NCBI RefSeq assembly: GCF_019801465.1
Contig: NZ_JAHVJA010000003.1
Coordinates: 434,001-498,000 of the forward strand
Direction: 5' to 3'
DNA from: Leisingera daeponensis
GTDB lineage: Bacteria; Pseudomonadota; Alphaproteobacteria; Rhodobacterales; Rhodobacteraceae
DNA: 64,000 nt
Part shown: one piece after another, positions 55,674 through 64,000 of the stretch
Position numbering within the stretch: the first letter of the stretch is position 1
Layout: every line of letters begins with the position of its first letter
The notes under the pieces: model-generated
Databases searched by the model: none
The model's input: only the letters and a program-made list of their open reading frames with translations
What the model was told of the DNA's origin: nothing
Made by a program: the position numbers and the translations under genes

Positions 55674-56876
55674 TTACACGCGTTCCAGGATCAGGGCTGT
55701 TCCCTGACCGACGCCGACGCACATGGTGCAGAGCGCATAGCGCCCGCCGGTGCGCTGCAGCTGATAGGCGGCGGTCAGCACCAGCCGCGCCCCGGACATG
55801 CCGAGCGGGTGGCCCAGTGCAATCGCACCGCCGTTGGGATTAACATGGGGCGCATCGTCCGGAACGCCAAGTTCGCGCAGGGTGGCAAGGCCCTGCGACG
55901 CGAAGGCCTCGTTCAATTCGATCACGTCCATCTGTTCGATGGTCAGGCCGGTGCGGGCCAGAACCTTGCGGGTAGCAGGCACCGGGCCGATACCCATGAT
56001 GCGCGGCTCGACCCCGGCGGCGGCCATGCCGACGATGCGGGCCATCGGTTTCAGGCCGTTCCTGGCGGCCGCAGCCTCATTGGCCATCAGGATCGCGGCG
56101 GCCCCGTCGTTGACGCCGGAGGCATTGCCGGCGGTCACGCTCTTGTCCGGGCCGTTGACGCCCTTGAGGCCCGCCAGCTTCTCAGCCGAGGTGCCGGGGC
56201 GGGGGTGCTCGTCGGTGTCGACCACCAGGTCATCGCCCTTGCGCTGGGGGATGGTGACCGGGGTGATCTCATCCTTGAAAATGCCAGCCTCATGCGCCGC
56301 GGCCCAACGGGCCTGGCTGCGGGCGGCGAAGGCGTCCTGGTCTTCGCGCGAGACGCCATAGTCAGCGGCCACGTTGTCGGCGGTCTGCGGCATCGAGTCG
56401 GTGCCGTACATCTTTTCCATCTTCGGGTTCACGAAGCGCCAGCCGATGGTGGTGTCATAGACCGCGTTGGCGCGGGTGAAGGCGGAGGCTGCCTTGGGCA
56501 TCACGAAGGGCGCGCGGCTCATGCTTTCGACGCCGCCGGCGATGGCCATGTCATAATCGCCTGCCTTGATGCCGCGCGACGCCATGCCGACCGCATCCAT
56601 GCCGGAGGCGCAGAGCCGGTTGATCGTGGTGCCGGGCACGGTGGTCGGCAGGCCGGCCAGCAGTGCGGCCATGCGGGCCACGTTGCGGTTGCTTTCGCCG
56701 GCCTGGTTGGCGTCGCCCAGGATCACGTCATCCAATGTGCCCCAGTCCACGTCCGGGTTGCGCGCCGCCAAGGCGGCGATGGGCAGCGCAGCAAGGTCAT
56801 CAGTACGCACCTGGCTGAGCGCGCCGCCATAGCGGCCGATCGGGGTGCGGGTGGCATCGCAGATGAATGCATCCAT
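55674..56876 (-). CDS. paaJ: 3-oxoadipyl-CoA/3-oxo-5,6-didehydrosuberyl-CoA thiolase
   Basis: This enzyme cleaves 3-oxoadipyl-CoA (and the didehydrosuberyl form) to acetyl-CoA and succinyl-CoA, the final thiolase steps of phenylacetate degradation. The 400-residue protein has the active Cys in NRLCASGMDAVG, NEAFASQGLA, NPNGGAIALGHPLGMSGAR and CVGVGQGTALI. The position at the head of paaABCDE supports paaJ; PcaF of the protocatechuate route is its close paralogue, so pcaF is an alternative name. The ATG at 56876 has AGGAGA upstream. Confidence 0.93.
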   Translation of the reverse strand: MDAFICDATRTPIGRYGGALSQVRTDDLAALPIAALAARNPDVDWGTLDDVILGDANQAGESNRNVARMAALLAGLPTTVPGTTINRLCASGMDAVGMASRGIKAGDYDMAIAGGVESMSRAPFVMPKAASAFTRANAVYDTTIGWRFVNPKMEKMYGTDSMPQTADNVAADYGVSREDQDAFAARSQARWAAAHEAGIFKDEITPVTIPQRKGDDLVVDTDEHPRPGTSAEKLAGLKGVNGPDKSVTAGNASGVNDGAAAILMANEAAAARNGLKPMARIVGMAAAGVEPRIMGIGPVPATRKVLARTGLTIEQMDVIELNEAFASQGLATLRELGVPDDAPHVNPNGGAIALGHPLGMSGARLVLTAAYQLQRTGGRYALCTMCVGVGQGTALILERV

Positions 56877-56908
56877 GGTGTTCGCGTCTCCTGTGGCGGC
56901 GGGAAAAG

Positions 56909-56924
56909 CCGACCGTTGGGTCGG
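56909..56924. promoter_or_regulatory. Candidate operator of the paa operon
   Basis: CCGACC-GTTG-GGTCGG is a perfect 6-bp dyad 33 bp upstream of the thiolase ATG, at the start of the operon. It resembles TetR-type (PaaR-like) operators. The rest of 56925-57099 is AT-richer and holds no gene. Confidence 0.5.
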
Positions 56925-57099
56925 TGATACGCCGGAATATGATTCGCGGCAAGTAAAATGTAACGCAATATCTGAATGGAGTAAAAACTTGTAACGTGTC
57001 AAAGCGCAGAAGCAGGAAACTGGACACAGTCAGGTGCTTATGTCCGCTTGCGGAGTATCGGAAACGTAAGGCGTCTGTTGGTTTTGGGTTGGGCGGACG

Positions 57100-57630
57100 C
57101 TACGGACTGCGGAACCGGAGGACGTCATTCGGGTAGTGGCTGTCCCCGATCCTGAAATGGGTCAGGCCTGCATGTTCAAACCCATTGCGCAAATAAAACG
57201 AAATTGCGCTGGTATTGTCCGAGTTGCTTGCGAGCCAGGGGGCATCCCAATGGTTGTCGCGGCAGAGCTGCAGGCCGGCCTGCAGCAGTCGGAGGCCGGT
57301 GCCATTCCCTTGGTGCCGCGGCTGGACATAGAGTGTCATGATTTCGGTCCGGGACTGATTGTCCACCGGGTTGGGCTGCCCGTGTGCGAGTCGGATATAC
57401 CCATCGATCCCGTCCAGGTTCTGCGACACAAGCAGGCGCTCTGCCGGGTTTTGCAGGGCGGCAGCAAAATGCGCCGGGGTATACTGGCTGAGCACATAAT
57501 CTGCGAAATGACTGTTGATGCCGTTCTGCAGGTAAGTACCGCACCACACCTCGAGCGACAGGGCTGCGAGGCTGGAGCAGTCGTCAGCATTGGCCGGGCG
57601 GATTGCGGTCTGGGCTGCTTGCGCGGTCAT
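57100..57630 (-). CDS. GNAT family N-acetyltransferase
   Basis: The 176-residue protein has the GNAT blocks EIMTLYVQPRHQGNGTGLRLLQAG, WLASNSDNTSAISFYLRNGFEHAG and a start AIRPANADDCSSLAALSLEVW. The substrate is unknown. It is divergent from the sulfatase gene. Confidence 0.88.
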   Translation of the reverse strand: MTAQAAQTAIRPANADDCSSLAALSLEVWCGTYLQNGINSHFADYVLSQYTPAHFAAALQNPAERLLVSQNLDGIDGYIRLAHGQPNPVDNQSRTEIMTLYVQPRHQGNGTGLRLLQAGLQLCRDNHWDAPWLASNSDNTSAISFYLRNGFEHAGLTHFRIGDSHYPNDVLRFRSP

Positions 57631-57763
57631 GAGGGCCGTTGGGGCTGGAGTAAACTAAACAAGGGGCATAGTTCAGGCAGCCGGGTGCTTGGGTCAAGAA
57701 GTCCCTCTCGCCAAAATTGCTTCACTTGTTTATTAATGAGGAAGCACAGAGCGGGAGGCGCCG

Positions 57764-59389
57764 ATGAACATTCTTTATATCATGTTCGACCAGCTGCGGT
57801 TCGACTACCTGAGCTGCGCAGGCCACCCGCATCTGCACACTCCGCATATCGACGGGCTGGCCGCCAGGGGCGTGCGCTTCACCCGCGCCTATGTGCAGTC
57901 GCCCACCTGCGGCTCGTCACGGATGTCGAGCTATACGGGGCGGTATCCCTCCAGCCACGGGGTGCAGTTCAACAGCTACCCCTTGCGGGTAGGCGAGTGG
58001 ACCATGGGCGACCATCTGCGCAAGGCGGGCATGGGCTGCCACCTGATCGGCAAGACCCATATGGTGGCCGATGCCGAAGGCATGCAGCGGCTGGGGCTGG
58101 CGCCGGACAGCGTGATCGGGGTGCGGCAGTCGGAATGCGGATTTGATCCTTACGTGCGTGACGATGGGTTGTGGGCGGAAGGGCCGGACGGCTTCTACGA
58201 CCAGAAGCGCAGCCCCTATAACGAATACCTGAAGGAAAAGGGCTATCCGGGCGAGAACCCCTGGAACGATTTTGCCAATGCGGGGATCGAAGGGAATGAC
58301 ATCGCCTCTGGCTGGTTTATGGTCAACGCGGACAAGCCGGCCAACATTGCCGAGGAAGACAGCGAAACGCCTTGGCTGACAACCCGGGCCATGGAATTCA
58401 TCGAACGGGCTGAAGGGCCCTGGTGTGCGCACCTGAGCTATATCAAGCCGCATTGGCCTTATATCGTCCCTGCTCCCTACCACGGCATGTACGGGCCTGA
58501 GCATGTTCTGCCGGTGGTGCGGTCCGACGCGGAACGGGAAGACGCGCATCCGGTTTTTGACGGTATGATGAACAACCAGATCGGCAGGACCTTCAGCCGC
58601 GAGGAAGTGCGCGAAAAGGTGATCCCCGCCTATATGGGGCTGATCAAGCAGGCCGACGACCAGATGGGCCGCCTGTTCGGCTGGCTCGAGGAGACGGGCC
58701 GCATGCAGGACACGATGATCGTGCTGACCTCGGACCATGGCGATTACCTCGGCGATCACTGGCTGGGGGAAAAGAACCTGTTCCACGAGCCCTCGATCAA
58801 GGTGCCGCTGATCGTCTATCACCCGCATGCGGAAGCAGATGCTACCCGCGGATCGGTTTGCGATGAGCTGGTAGAGGCAATTGACTTGCTTCCAACCTTT
58901 CTGGAGGCCGCAGGCGGTGAGCCGGCGCCGCATATCCTCGAAGGGCACTCGCTGATGCCCTGGCTGCGCGGCGAAACCCCAAAGTGGCGCGGCTATGCCG
59001 TGGCCGAGTTTGACTATTCGACCATGCCGCTGTGCGAAAAGCTGGGGCTGGAGCCAAAGGATGCGCGGCTGTTCATGGTGGCGGACAAGCGCTGGAAGTT
59101 CATGCATGCGGAGGGCGGGCTGCGGCCGATGCTGTTCGACATGGAAAACGACCCGCAGGAGCTGGTGGATCTGGCCAAGGGCGATGCGCATCAGGGGATC
59201 ATCGACCTGATGTATGACCGGCTCCTGGAGTGGGGTCTGCGGATGTCGCAGCGCATCACCCTGTCGGATGCGCAAATCAAGGCACGCCGCGGCAAGTCCG
59301 GGTGCAAAGGCATCCTGCTGGGCGTCTATGAAGCGGACGAAGTGGCGCCAGAGCTGACGGAGAAATACCGCGGTCCGGTGCCCAAGTAG
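57764..59389 (+). CDS. Sulfatase-superfamily hydrolase, phosphonate-monoester-hydrolase-like
   Basis: The 541-residue protein has the alkaline phosphatase/sulfatase fold: metal Asp9 in IMFDQLRFDYLSC, the maturation site SPTCGSSRMSSYTGRYPSSHG with Cys49 as the candidate formylglycine, GKTHM, and TSDHGDYLGDHWLGEKN with metal ligands. The start and the QSPTCGSSRMS block resemble bacterial phosphonate monoester hydrolases and phosphodiesterases more than arylsulfatases. The motif is CxSxR instead of the usual CxPxR, so maturation must be checked. The substrate is unknown. No choline or aryl sulfate genes are close. Confidence 0.85.
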   Translation: MNILYIMFDQLRFDYLSCAGHPHLHTPHIDGLAARGVRFTRAYVQSPTCGSSRMSSYTGRYPSSHGVQFNSYPLRVGEWTMGDHLRKAGMGCHLIGKTHMVADAEGMQRLGLAPDSVIGVRQSECGFDPYVRDDGLWAEGPDGFYDQKRSPYNEYLKEKGYPGENPWNDFANAGIEGNDIASGWFMVNADKPANIAEEDSETPWLTTRAMEFIERAEGPWCAHLSYIKPHWPYIVPAPYHGMYGPEHVLPVVRSDAEREDAHPVFDGMMNNQIGRTFSREEVREKVIPAYMGLIKQADDQMGRLFGWLEETGRMQDTMIVLTSDHGDYLGDHWLGEKNLFHEPSIKVPLIVYHPHAEADATRGSVCDELVEAIDLLPTFLEAAGGEPAPHILEGHSLMPWLRGETPKWRGYAVAEFDYSTMPLCEKLGLEPKDARLFMVADKRWKFMHAEGGLRPMLFDMENDPQELVDLAKGDAHQGIIDLMYDRLLEWGLRMSQRITLSDAQIKARRGKSGCKGILLGVYEADEVAPELTEKYRGPVPK

Positions 59390-59402
59390 CCGCGCAGCCT
59401 TT

Positions 59403-59456
59403 TCACCTCTGCAAAAATACTCCGGGGGAGTCCGAAGGGCGGGGGCAGCGCCCCCA
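59403..59456 (-). repeat. Dispersed intergenic hairpin repeat, family 1, copy 2
   Basis: Read on the minus strand, it starts with GGGGGC-GCT-GCCCCC, then CCC-TTCGG, CTCCCCCGGAGT and GCAGAGGTGAAAA. It matches copy 1 at 6781-6838. It lies between the sulfatase-like gene and the GntR gene. Confidence 0.75.
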
Positions 59457-59521
59457 GCCGCGCGTTGCCAAGCCGCGGAGGCACGCATAAATTGGCCTCA
59501 AAACCCATAAAAGGCGGCGCA

Positions 59522-60172
59522 ATGGCAGGGCAGACGGAACAGGTTCTGAACGCAATCCTTCAGGATATCGAGGCCGGGCGGCTGGTGCCTGGCGCGCCCT
59601 TGGAGGAAAGCGAGCTGGTGGAACGCCACGGCGTGTCGCGCACGCCGGTGCGGGAAGCCTTTATCCAGCTGGAAGCGATCGGCCTGATCAAGCGGCTGCC
59701 GCGCAAGGGGGCGGTGCTGTTCAAGCCGACGCTGGAGGAGTTTCTGGCCATTCTGGAGGTGCATGCGCGGCTGGAGGGGCAGGCGGCAGGGCTGGCGGCG
59801 CGGCGGCTGTCACCGGCGCAGGCCGCGCAGCTGGAGGCAGCGGTGGCGGCTTGTGAAGCCCATGCGGCAGAGAAGGGCGACAGCGACCCGGCCGGGTATT
59901 ACCAGCTGAACCTGCGGTTTCATGCTTGCGTCGCCGAAGGCTCGGGCAACCCGTTCCTGGTCGAGATGATCAAGACCAATGCGCGCAAGCTGATGGCCTA
60001 TTACCGGGCGCGCTACAGCTACCCCGGGGCGATTGCGCAATCGGCCAAGGAACACCGGGAGATTGCCGCGCTTATCTTTGCCCATGACCGGGAAGGAGCT
60101 GAGGCAGCGATGACCGCGCATGTCCAGTTCGACCAGGTCACGGTGATGGATCTGCTGGCTGCGTTGGGCTGA
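59522..60172 (+). CDS. GntR family regulator, FadR/FCD type
   Basis: The 216-residue protein has an N-terminal winged helix-turn-helix (APLEESELVERHGVSRTPVREAFIQLEAIGLI) and a C-terminal FCD ligand domain (EFLAILEVHARLEGQAAGLAARRLS onward, with HRE and HVQ metal-type His). It probably represses a nearby operon in response to a small acid. The closest targets are the sulfatase-like gene upstream and the P450 group downstream. The ATG at 59522 is preceded by AAGG. Confidence 0.9.
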   Translation: MAGQTEQVLNAILQDIEAGRLVPGAPLEESELVERHGVSRTPVREAFIQLEAIGLIKRLPRKGAVLFKPTLEEFLAILEVHARLEGQAAGLAARRLSPAQAAQLEAAVAACEAHAAEKGDSDPAGYYQLNLRFHACVAEGSGNPFLVEMIKTNARKLMAYYRARYSYPGAIAQSAKEHREIAALIFAHDREGAEAAMTAHVQFDQVTVMDLLAALG

Positions 60173-60237
60173 TCCCTGACCGGACCGGGCCTGACGGCTG
60201 TGTGCTTTCAGCGAGTGTATTCGGTAAGGGTGAAACC

Positions 60238-60945
60238 CTAGCGGGCCGCCTGCTCAAAGAAGCGGGCGAGGCATTCCGAAAAGACCCGCTGGTCCGACTG
60301 CTCCTTGAGGCTGTCCAAGGCGCGGGCGTGAGTCTCCGGGCCGAGCTCCCCACGCATTTCTTCGCTCAGCGCGAGGATAAAATCATGTGTCATCTCCGGG
60401 TGATGCTGGGTGGTGAGGATGTGGCGGCCCAGAAGGAAGCCTGTGTTCATGCCGTTGCTCTCGCTGAAGGCTGTTGCGCTTTGCGGCAGCCTGCTGACGC
60501 ACTCGCAATGGGAGCCGTAAAGCTTGAATTCATCCGTCAGGTCATTGGCCCACTCCGGACGGTGCAGCAGACTGTTGCGGGTCAGCCCATGGATCCAGCC
60601 GCTGGGGTTGTGATCCAGGGCGCCGCCAAGAGCCGTTGCGATGGCCTGATGTCCGAAGCAGGCGCCGAACATCGGGAACTGCCGGGTGTCGGCCGCGCGA
60701 ATGAGATCCAGGAGCTGCCTGATCCAGGAAGCGCCGGAGCGAACCGAAGCGGGGCTTCCGGTAATCATCGCGCCGTCAAATGCAAACAGATCCTGCGGGA
60801 ACGCGCCATCCTTCACGGAAAACACGGTGGTGCGCCAGTCCGGTCGCGCCATCTGGATCAGATCGGTGAATTTCTCGCCGTCCTTGGGGTGGGCTTGGGC
60901 GAATTCGCTTTCGTCCGTGTTGGTCATCAGGACGGCCAAGTGCAT
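60238..60945 (-). CDS. Class I glutamine amidotransferase-like protein
   Basis: The 235-residue protein has the GATase nucleophile in GACFGHQ (Cys96), the catalytic His-Glu in TTQHHPEM and an oxyanion-type GSPAS near residue 63. It could hydrolyse a gamma-glutamyl bond, as GATase-like partners do in amine degradation, or act as a free amidotransferase. It is divergent from the P450 gene, with 81 bp between them. A GMP synthase-type subunit is excluded, since no synthase domain is present. Confidence 0.85.
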   Translation of the reverse strand: MHLAVLMTNTDESEFAQAHPKDGEKFTDLIQMARPDWRTTVFSVKDGAFPQDLFAFDGAMITGSPASVRSGASWIRQLLDLIRAADTRQFPMFGACFGHQAIATALGGALDHNPSGWIHGLTRNSLLHRPEWANDLTDEFKLYGSHCECVSRLPQSATAFSESNGMNTGFLLGRHILTTQHHPEMTHDFILALSEEMRGELGPETHARALDSLKEQSDQRVFSECLARFFEQAAR

Positions 60946-61026
60946 GAGGGGGCTCGCAGAGTTTTCATTTACATATTTACAATCACTATTAATATACTTT
61001 GCAGGAGCAAGTTAGGGAAGCCCGCA

Positions 61027-62286
61027 ATGACAGTTTGGACCCCCACTGATGACGGTTATGCGGATCTGAGCAGTCACGACACTTTTGCCGATGGCGCGCC
61101 GCACAGCACCTTTGCCCGTCTTCGCCGCGAGGATCCGCTGCATTGGACTGAATATGCCGGCGGCGGGAACTTCTGGTCGGTCACCCGCTATGAAGACATC
61201 ACCGCGATGAACAAGAACACCGAAGTGTTTTCTTCCGCCCGCGGCATCCGGATGGAGGACCAGACCTACGAGGAATACCTGGCGCGCCGGACTTTTCAGG
61301 AGACCGATCCGCCGGAGCACTCCAAGGTGCGGATGAAACTTCTGAAGGCATTCTCCAAAACCACGATGGCGCAGTATGAGCAAGACATTCGCGACCTCTG
61401 TGCGGATATCTTGGATCAGGCGCTGACCAAGGGGGAGTTCGACGCCACCAAGGAAATTGCCCGCCAGCTGCCGATGCGGATGCTGGGCCGCGTGGTGGGC
61501 CTGCCGGAGGAAGACCTGCCCTGGCTGGTGGAAAAGGGCGATGCGCTGATCGCCAATACCGACCCGGATTTCACCTCCCATGTACTGGACAAGATGCAGA
61601 CGGATGAGTTCCGCATGATGCCCTTCAACTCTCCCGCGGGGGCGGAACTGTATGTCTACGCCAAGGAACTGATGGAGGCGAAGGCGAAGATGGGCGACAC
61701 CGCGGGAGTGCTGAACCTTATCCTGGCTCCGGCCAAGGACGGATCAGTCATCACTGAGACCGAGTTCCGAAATTTTTTCTGCCTGTTGGTGGCGGCGGGC
61801 AATGACACGACGCGCTATTCGATTGCGGCGGGGATTCAGGCGATGTGCCACCAGCCGGAGCTGCTGGAGCAGATGCAGGCGGGCGGCGCGATCTGGGAGA
61901 CAGCAGCGGATGAGATCATCCGCTGGGCAACACCGGCACTGTATTTCCGCCGCACCGCGACGCGGGATGTGGAAATGCACGGAAAGACCATCCGGAAAGG
62001 CGATAAGGTTCTTTACTGGTTTGTCTCCGCCAATCGCGACGAGGGTTACTTTGACAGGCCATTTCACGTGAATCTGCACCGCAGCCCGAACCGGCACCTG
62101 TCGTTCGGGCAGTTTGGCCCGCATGTCTGCCTGGGCATGTGGCTGGCGCGGCTGGAGGTCACGGTGCTGTTCCAGGAACTGGCCAAGAGGATCCGGCATA
62201 TTGAGGCCGCCGGTCCGCATAAATTCCTGAGATCGAATTTCGTGGGCGGGATCAAAGAGCTGCCGGTCAGGGTGGAAGCTGCTTAG
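61027..62286 (+). CDS. Cytochrome P450
   Basis: The 419-residue bacterial P450 has the I-helix motif AAGNDTTR, EIIRW with the ExxR motif, RRTATRDVEMHGKTIRKGD, and a heme block LSFGQFGPHVCLG with Cys368 as the iron ligand. The usual FGxGxHxCxG reads here with one extra residue before the GPHVCLG part. The ATG at 61027 is used; longer frames upstream run through the amidotransferase opposite. It is soluble and needs an electron donor, which the ferredoxin at 63704 may supply. Confidence 0.9.
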   Translation: MTVWTPTDDGYADLSSHDTFADGAPHSTFARLRREDPLHWTEYAGGGNFWSVTRYEDITAMNKNTEVFSSARGIRMEDQTYEEYLARRTFQETDPPEHSKVRMKLLKAFSKTTMAQYEQDIRDLCADILDQALTKGEFDATKEIARQLPMRMLGRVVGLPEEDLPWLVEKGDALIANTDPDFTSHVLDKMQTDEFRMMPFNSPAGAELYVYAKELMEAKAKMGDTAGVLNLILAPAKDGSVITETEFRNFFCLLVAAGNDTTRYSIAAGIQAMCHQPELLEQMQAGGAIWETAADEIIRWATPALYFRRTATRDVEMHGKTIRKGDKVLYWFVSANRDEGYFDRPFHVNLHRSPNRHLSFGQFGPHVCLGMWLARLEVTVLFQELAKRIRHIEAAGPHKFLRSNFVGGIKELPVRVEAA

Positions 62287-62395
62287 CTTTCTGGTCTTCC
62301 CGCAGGAAGAACTCCGCAGAAACCGATAAATGTGTTAAGTAAAAGGCACAGGTGAACGATGCCGATGACTGTCCAACAGGGAAGGACCCGGAGCC

Positions 62396-63685
62396 ATGAA
62401 GACCCGCCTGCGCGCGATGTTCTGCGACCACCTCAGCATCATGCGGGGGAAGTATCTTCCGAATTCCAAGATCGGTGACGGCAGCACACGCTTCTGCCGC
62501 TCGGTCTTTGGCACCCATTACGACAGGGACTTGCTGGATGCGCCGGGCTCGATGGTGAAGCAGGGCCTGCCGGACATGGAGCTGAAGTGGCTGCATGACG
62601 ATATCCGCGACAGCTGGCATGCCGCGACCAAGGTGGTGCTGGGCGATCTGTATGATGATGAGGGGGAGCCGCTGGCGCTGTGTCCGCGCCGGGCACTGAA
62701 GCGGGCGGTGGCGGACTGGCAGAAGCATGGACTGACGCCCAAGGTCGGGATCGAGCTCGAGGCCTTTGCCCTGCAGGCCGACGACAGCGGGCGGCTGATG
62801 CCCTATGATGCGCCGGGCGGGGTGGTCTATGGCACCGGGCCGTTTGCTGACCCGCTGCGCTTCAACGACCGGATCTGGGCGATGGCAGATGACATGGGCT
62901 TCTCGCTGGACATGATCACTGCCGAGTTCGACAGCCCGCAGTTCGAGTACACCCTGACCTTCGATGACGCGGTGAAGGCGGTGGATGACATCGTGCTGTT
63001 CCGCCTGATGGCGCGCGAGGTGGCGCTGGAGTACGGCATCGTGCTGACCTTCATGCCCAAGCCGGTAGCCGAGGCGGGCGGATCCGGCATGCATATCAAC
63101 TTTTCCTTCCTGGACGAGGCGGGCGGCAATGCGTTGTCCGCGGGAGCGCGGGGCGGGCCGGAGTATTTGAACGATCTCGCGCGCGGCTGCCTGGCGGGGC
63201 TGTTGCATCACCACAAGGGGCTGGCTGGGCTGATCGCGCCGACCGCCAACAGCTACATGCGGCTGCAGCCGGGCTCGCTGTCGGGGTACTGGCAGAACTG
63301 GGGCGGCGACCACCGCAACGTGACCACGCGGATCAGCTCGGAAGGCGGCGCCAAGGCGCGGCTGGAGCACCGGACGGCGGATGCTTCGGCCAATCCCTAT
63401 ACGGCGGTGGCGGCGGTGCTGCAGGCCGCGCGGCTGGGGGTAGAGAACGCCTACCCGCTGCCGCCGATCGAGACCGGCGACGGCTTCGACCGCACCGATG
63501 CGCGCGAGGGCACGGCAGCGGACCTGAAGGGGGCGGTGAATGACCTGGAACGGGACACCGTGCTGGCGCAGGCCGTTGGTTCTGAGCTGGTGGCCAACCA
63601 CGTCTTCATGAAACGTAAGGAAGTGCGCAAGACCCGCGATCTAGAAGGCGACGAGATGCGCGATTTCTATGTGCATTTTATCTGA
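62396..63685 (+). CDS. Glutamine synthetase family ligase (amine gamma-glutamylase candidate)
   Basis: The 429-residue protein has glutamine synthetase motifs: GIELEAFAL (metal Glu), EFDSPQFEYTL, GGSGMHINFSF, NSYMRLQPGS, WGGDHRNVTTRI and KARLEHRTADASANPY with the ammonia-site Arg/Glu. The motifs diverge from true GlnA (for example GMHVHQS becomes GMHINFS), as in GS-like enzymes that glutamylate amines. It follows the P450 by 109 bp and precedes the ferredoxin by 18 bp. It is unlikely to be the primary nitrogen assimilation enzyme. Confidence 0.87.
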   Translation: MKTRLRAMFCDHLSIMRGKYLPNSKIGDGSTRFCRSVFGTHYDRDLLDAPGSMVKQGLPDMELKWLHDDIRDSWHAATKVVLGDLYDDEGEPLALCPRRALKRAVADWQKHGLTPKVGIELEAFALQADDSGRLMPYDAPGGVVYGTGPFADPLRFNDRIWAMADDMGFSLDMITAEFDSPQFEYTLTFDDAVKAVDDIVLFRLMAREVALEYGIVLTFMPKPVAEAGGSGMHINFSFLDEAGGNALSAGARGGPEYLNDLARGCLAGLLHHHKGLAGLIAPTANSYMRLQPGSLSGYWQNWGGDHRNVTTRISSEGGAKARLEHRTADASANPYTAVAAVLQAARLGVENAYPLPPIETGDGFDRTDAREGTAADLKGAVNDLERDTVLAQAVGSELVANHVFMKRKEVRKTRDLEGDEMRDFYVHFI

Positions 63686-63703
63686 CCATCCGCAGGAGAA
63701 ACC

Positions 63704-64000
63704 GTGAAAGTAACCTGGAAGCTGCCGGACGGCGGGACCGTTACGGCGATGGCGGATTATGGGCAAAGCCTGATGGAGGCCGCGCTGGCAAACGGTGTGC
63801 CGGGCGTTTTGGGGGAGTGCGGCGGTTGCCTCGCCTGCGCTGCCTGCCACGTGTATGTGGATCCGCATTGGGCCGCCAAATGCGGTGAGGCTGGCGAGTT
63901 TGAAGCTGCGATGCTGGGCCTGGCGGAGGAGCGGCGGGAAACAAGCCGTCTCAGTTGCCAGATCGAAACGCATCCGGACCTGGACGGGTTGGTGCTGGAG
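63704..64000 (+). CDS. 2Fe-2S ferredoxin, cut by the window end
   Basis: About 99 codons are seen and the reading frame is still open at the edge. The sequence KVTWKLPDGGTVTAMADYGQSLMEAAL, then GECGGCLACAACHVYVD and later LSCQI, matches a plant/adrenodoxin-type 2Fe-2S ferredoxin: Cys-x5-Cys-x2-Cys plus a fourth Cys, with one extra Cys between them. AGGAG lies just before the GTG at 63704. It is probably the electron donor of the P450. Confidence 0.9.
   Translation, partial: MKVTWKLPDGGTVTAMADYGQSLMEAALANGVPGVLGECGGCLACAACHVYVDPHWAAKCGEAGEFEAAMLGLAEERRETSRLSCQIETHPDLDGLVLE

Overview
The window looks like chromosome from a marine alphaproteobacterium of the Roseobacter group (Rhodobacteraceae; Leisingera, Phaeobacter and Ruegeria are the nearest guesses). 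The reasons are the high GC content, the suc gene order with foreign-looking small genes between the TCA genes, a set of ethylmalonyl-CoA pathway genes beside sdh, a LuxR/LuxI pair, an HvrA-type H-NS protein and GC-rich intergenic hairpin repeats. I see no rRNA, tRNA, CRISPR array, insertion sequence, phage gene or origin. All family calls come from reading the sequence, with no database search.

Layout. 1-5.3 kb: end of a DUF4175 protein, a zinc-ribbon membrane protein, then an ftsE-ftsX-plsC-flavoprotein operon. 5.3-16.5 kb (minus strand): the 2-oxoglutarate dehydrogenase and succinyl-CoA synthetase operon sucC-GT25-sucD-sucA-sucB-x-MAPEG-lpdA, preceded by mdh with its own terminator. 16.6-25.3 kb (mostly plus): a TauE exporter, then mcl2-nnrU-DUF1737-mch (ethylmalonyl-CoA pathway), a DUF1194 protein and sdhCDAB. 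25.3-34.2 kb: small genes, a ZIP transporter, a DUF1989 protein, deoD, an H-NS-like gene, ecm (minus), and an acyltransferase followed by ccr (plus). 34.4-38.3 kb: luxR, luxI, a RecD-like helicase and an SDR. 38.4-46.3 kb (minus): a TIGR02186 protein with two near-duplicate TauE exporters, then a four-gene BMP-type nucleoside ABC importer. 46.4-51 kb (minus): rimI-tsaB, a NifU-type protein, an isomerase, a stress protein, a class IV aminotransferase and a glyoxalase-fold protein. 51.1-56.9 kb (minus): a thiolase-paaABCDE phenylacetate operon ending in an extra PaaA/PaaC-like protein. 57.1-64 kb: a GNAT acetyltransferase, a sulfatase-superfamily hydrolase, a GntR regulator, and a group made of a class I glutamine amidotransferase, a cytochrome P450, a glutamine-synthetase-like ligase and a 2Fe-2S ferredoxin cut by the window end.

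How it fits together. Most of the first 34 kb is central acetyl-CoA metabolism: the TCA cycle from 2-oxoglutarate to oxaloacetate plus four steps of the ethylmalonyl-CoA pathway (ccr, ecm, mch, mcl2), which replaces the glyoxylate shunt in many of these bacteria. The sucC and sdhC operons carry the same paired GTGATCAC operator at nearly the same distance from the start codon (about 115-145 bp), which suggests one shared regulator. Phenylacetate degradation would feed acetyl-CoA and succinyl-CoA into this network. The last cluster resembles gamma-glutamylation routes for amine breakdown, but with a P450 as the oxygenase. It is the best candidate here for an undescribed pathway.
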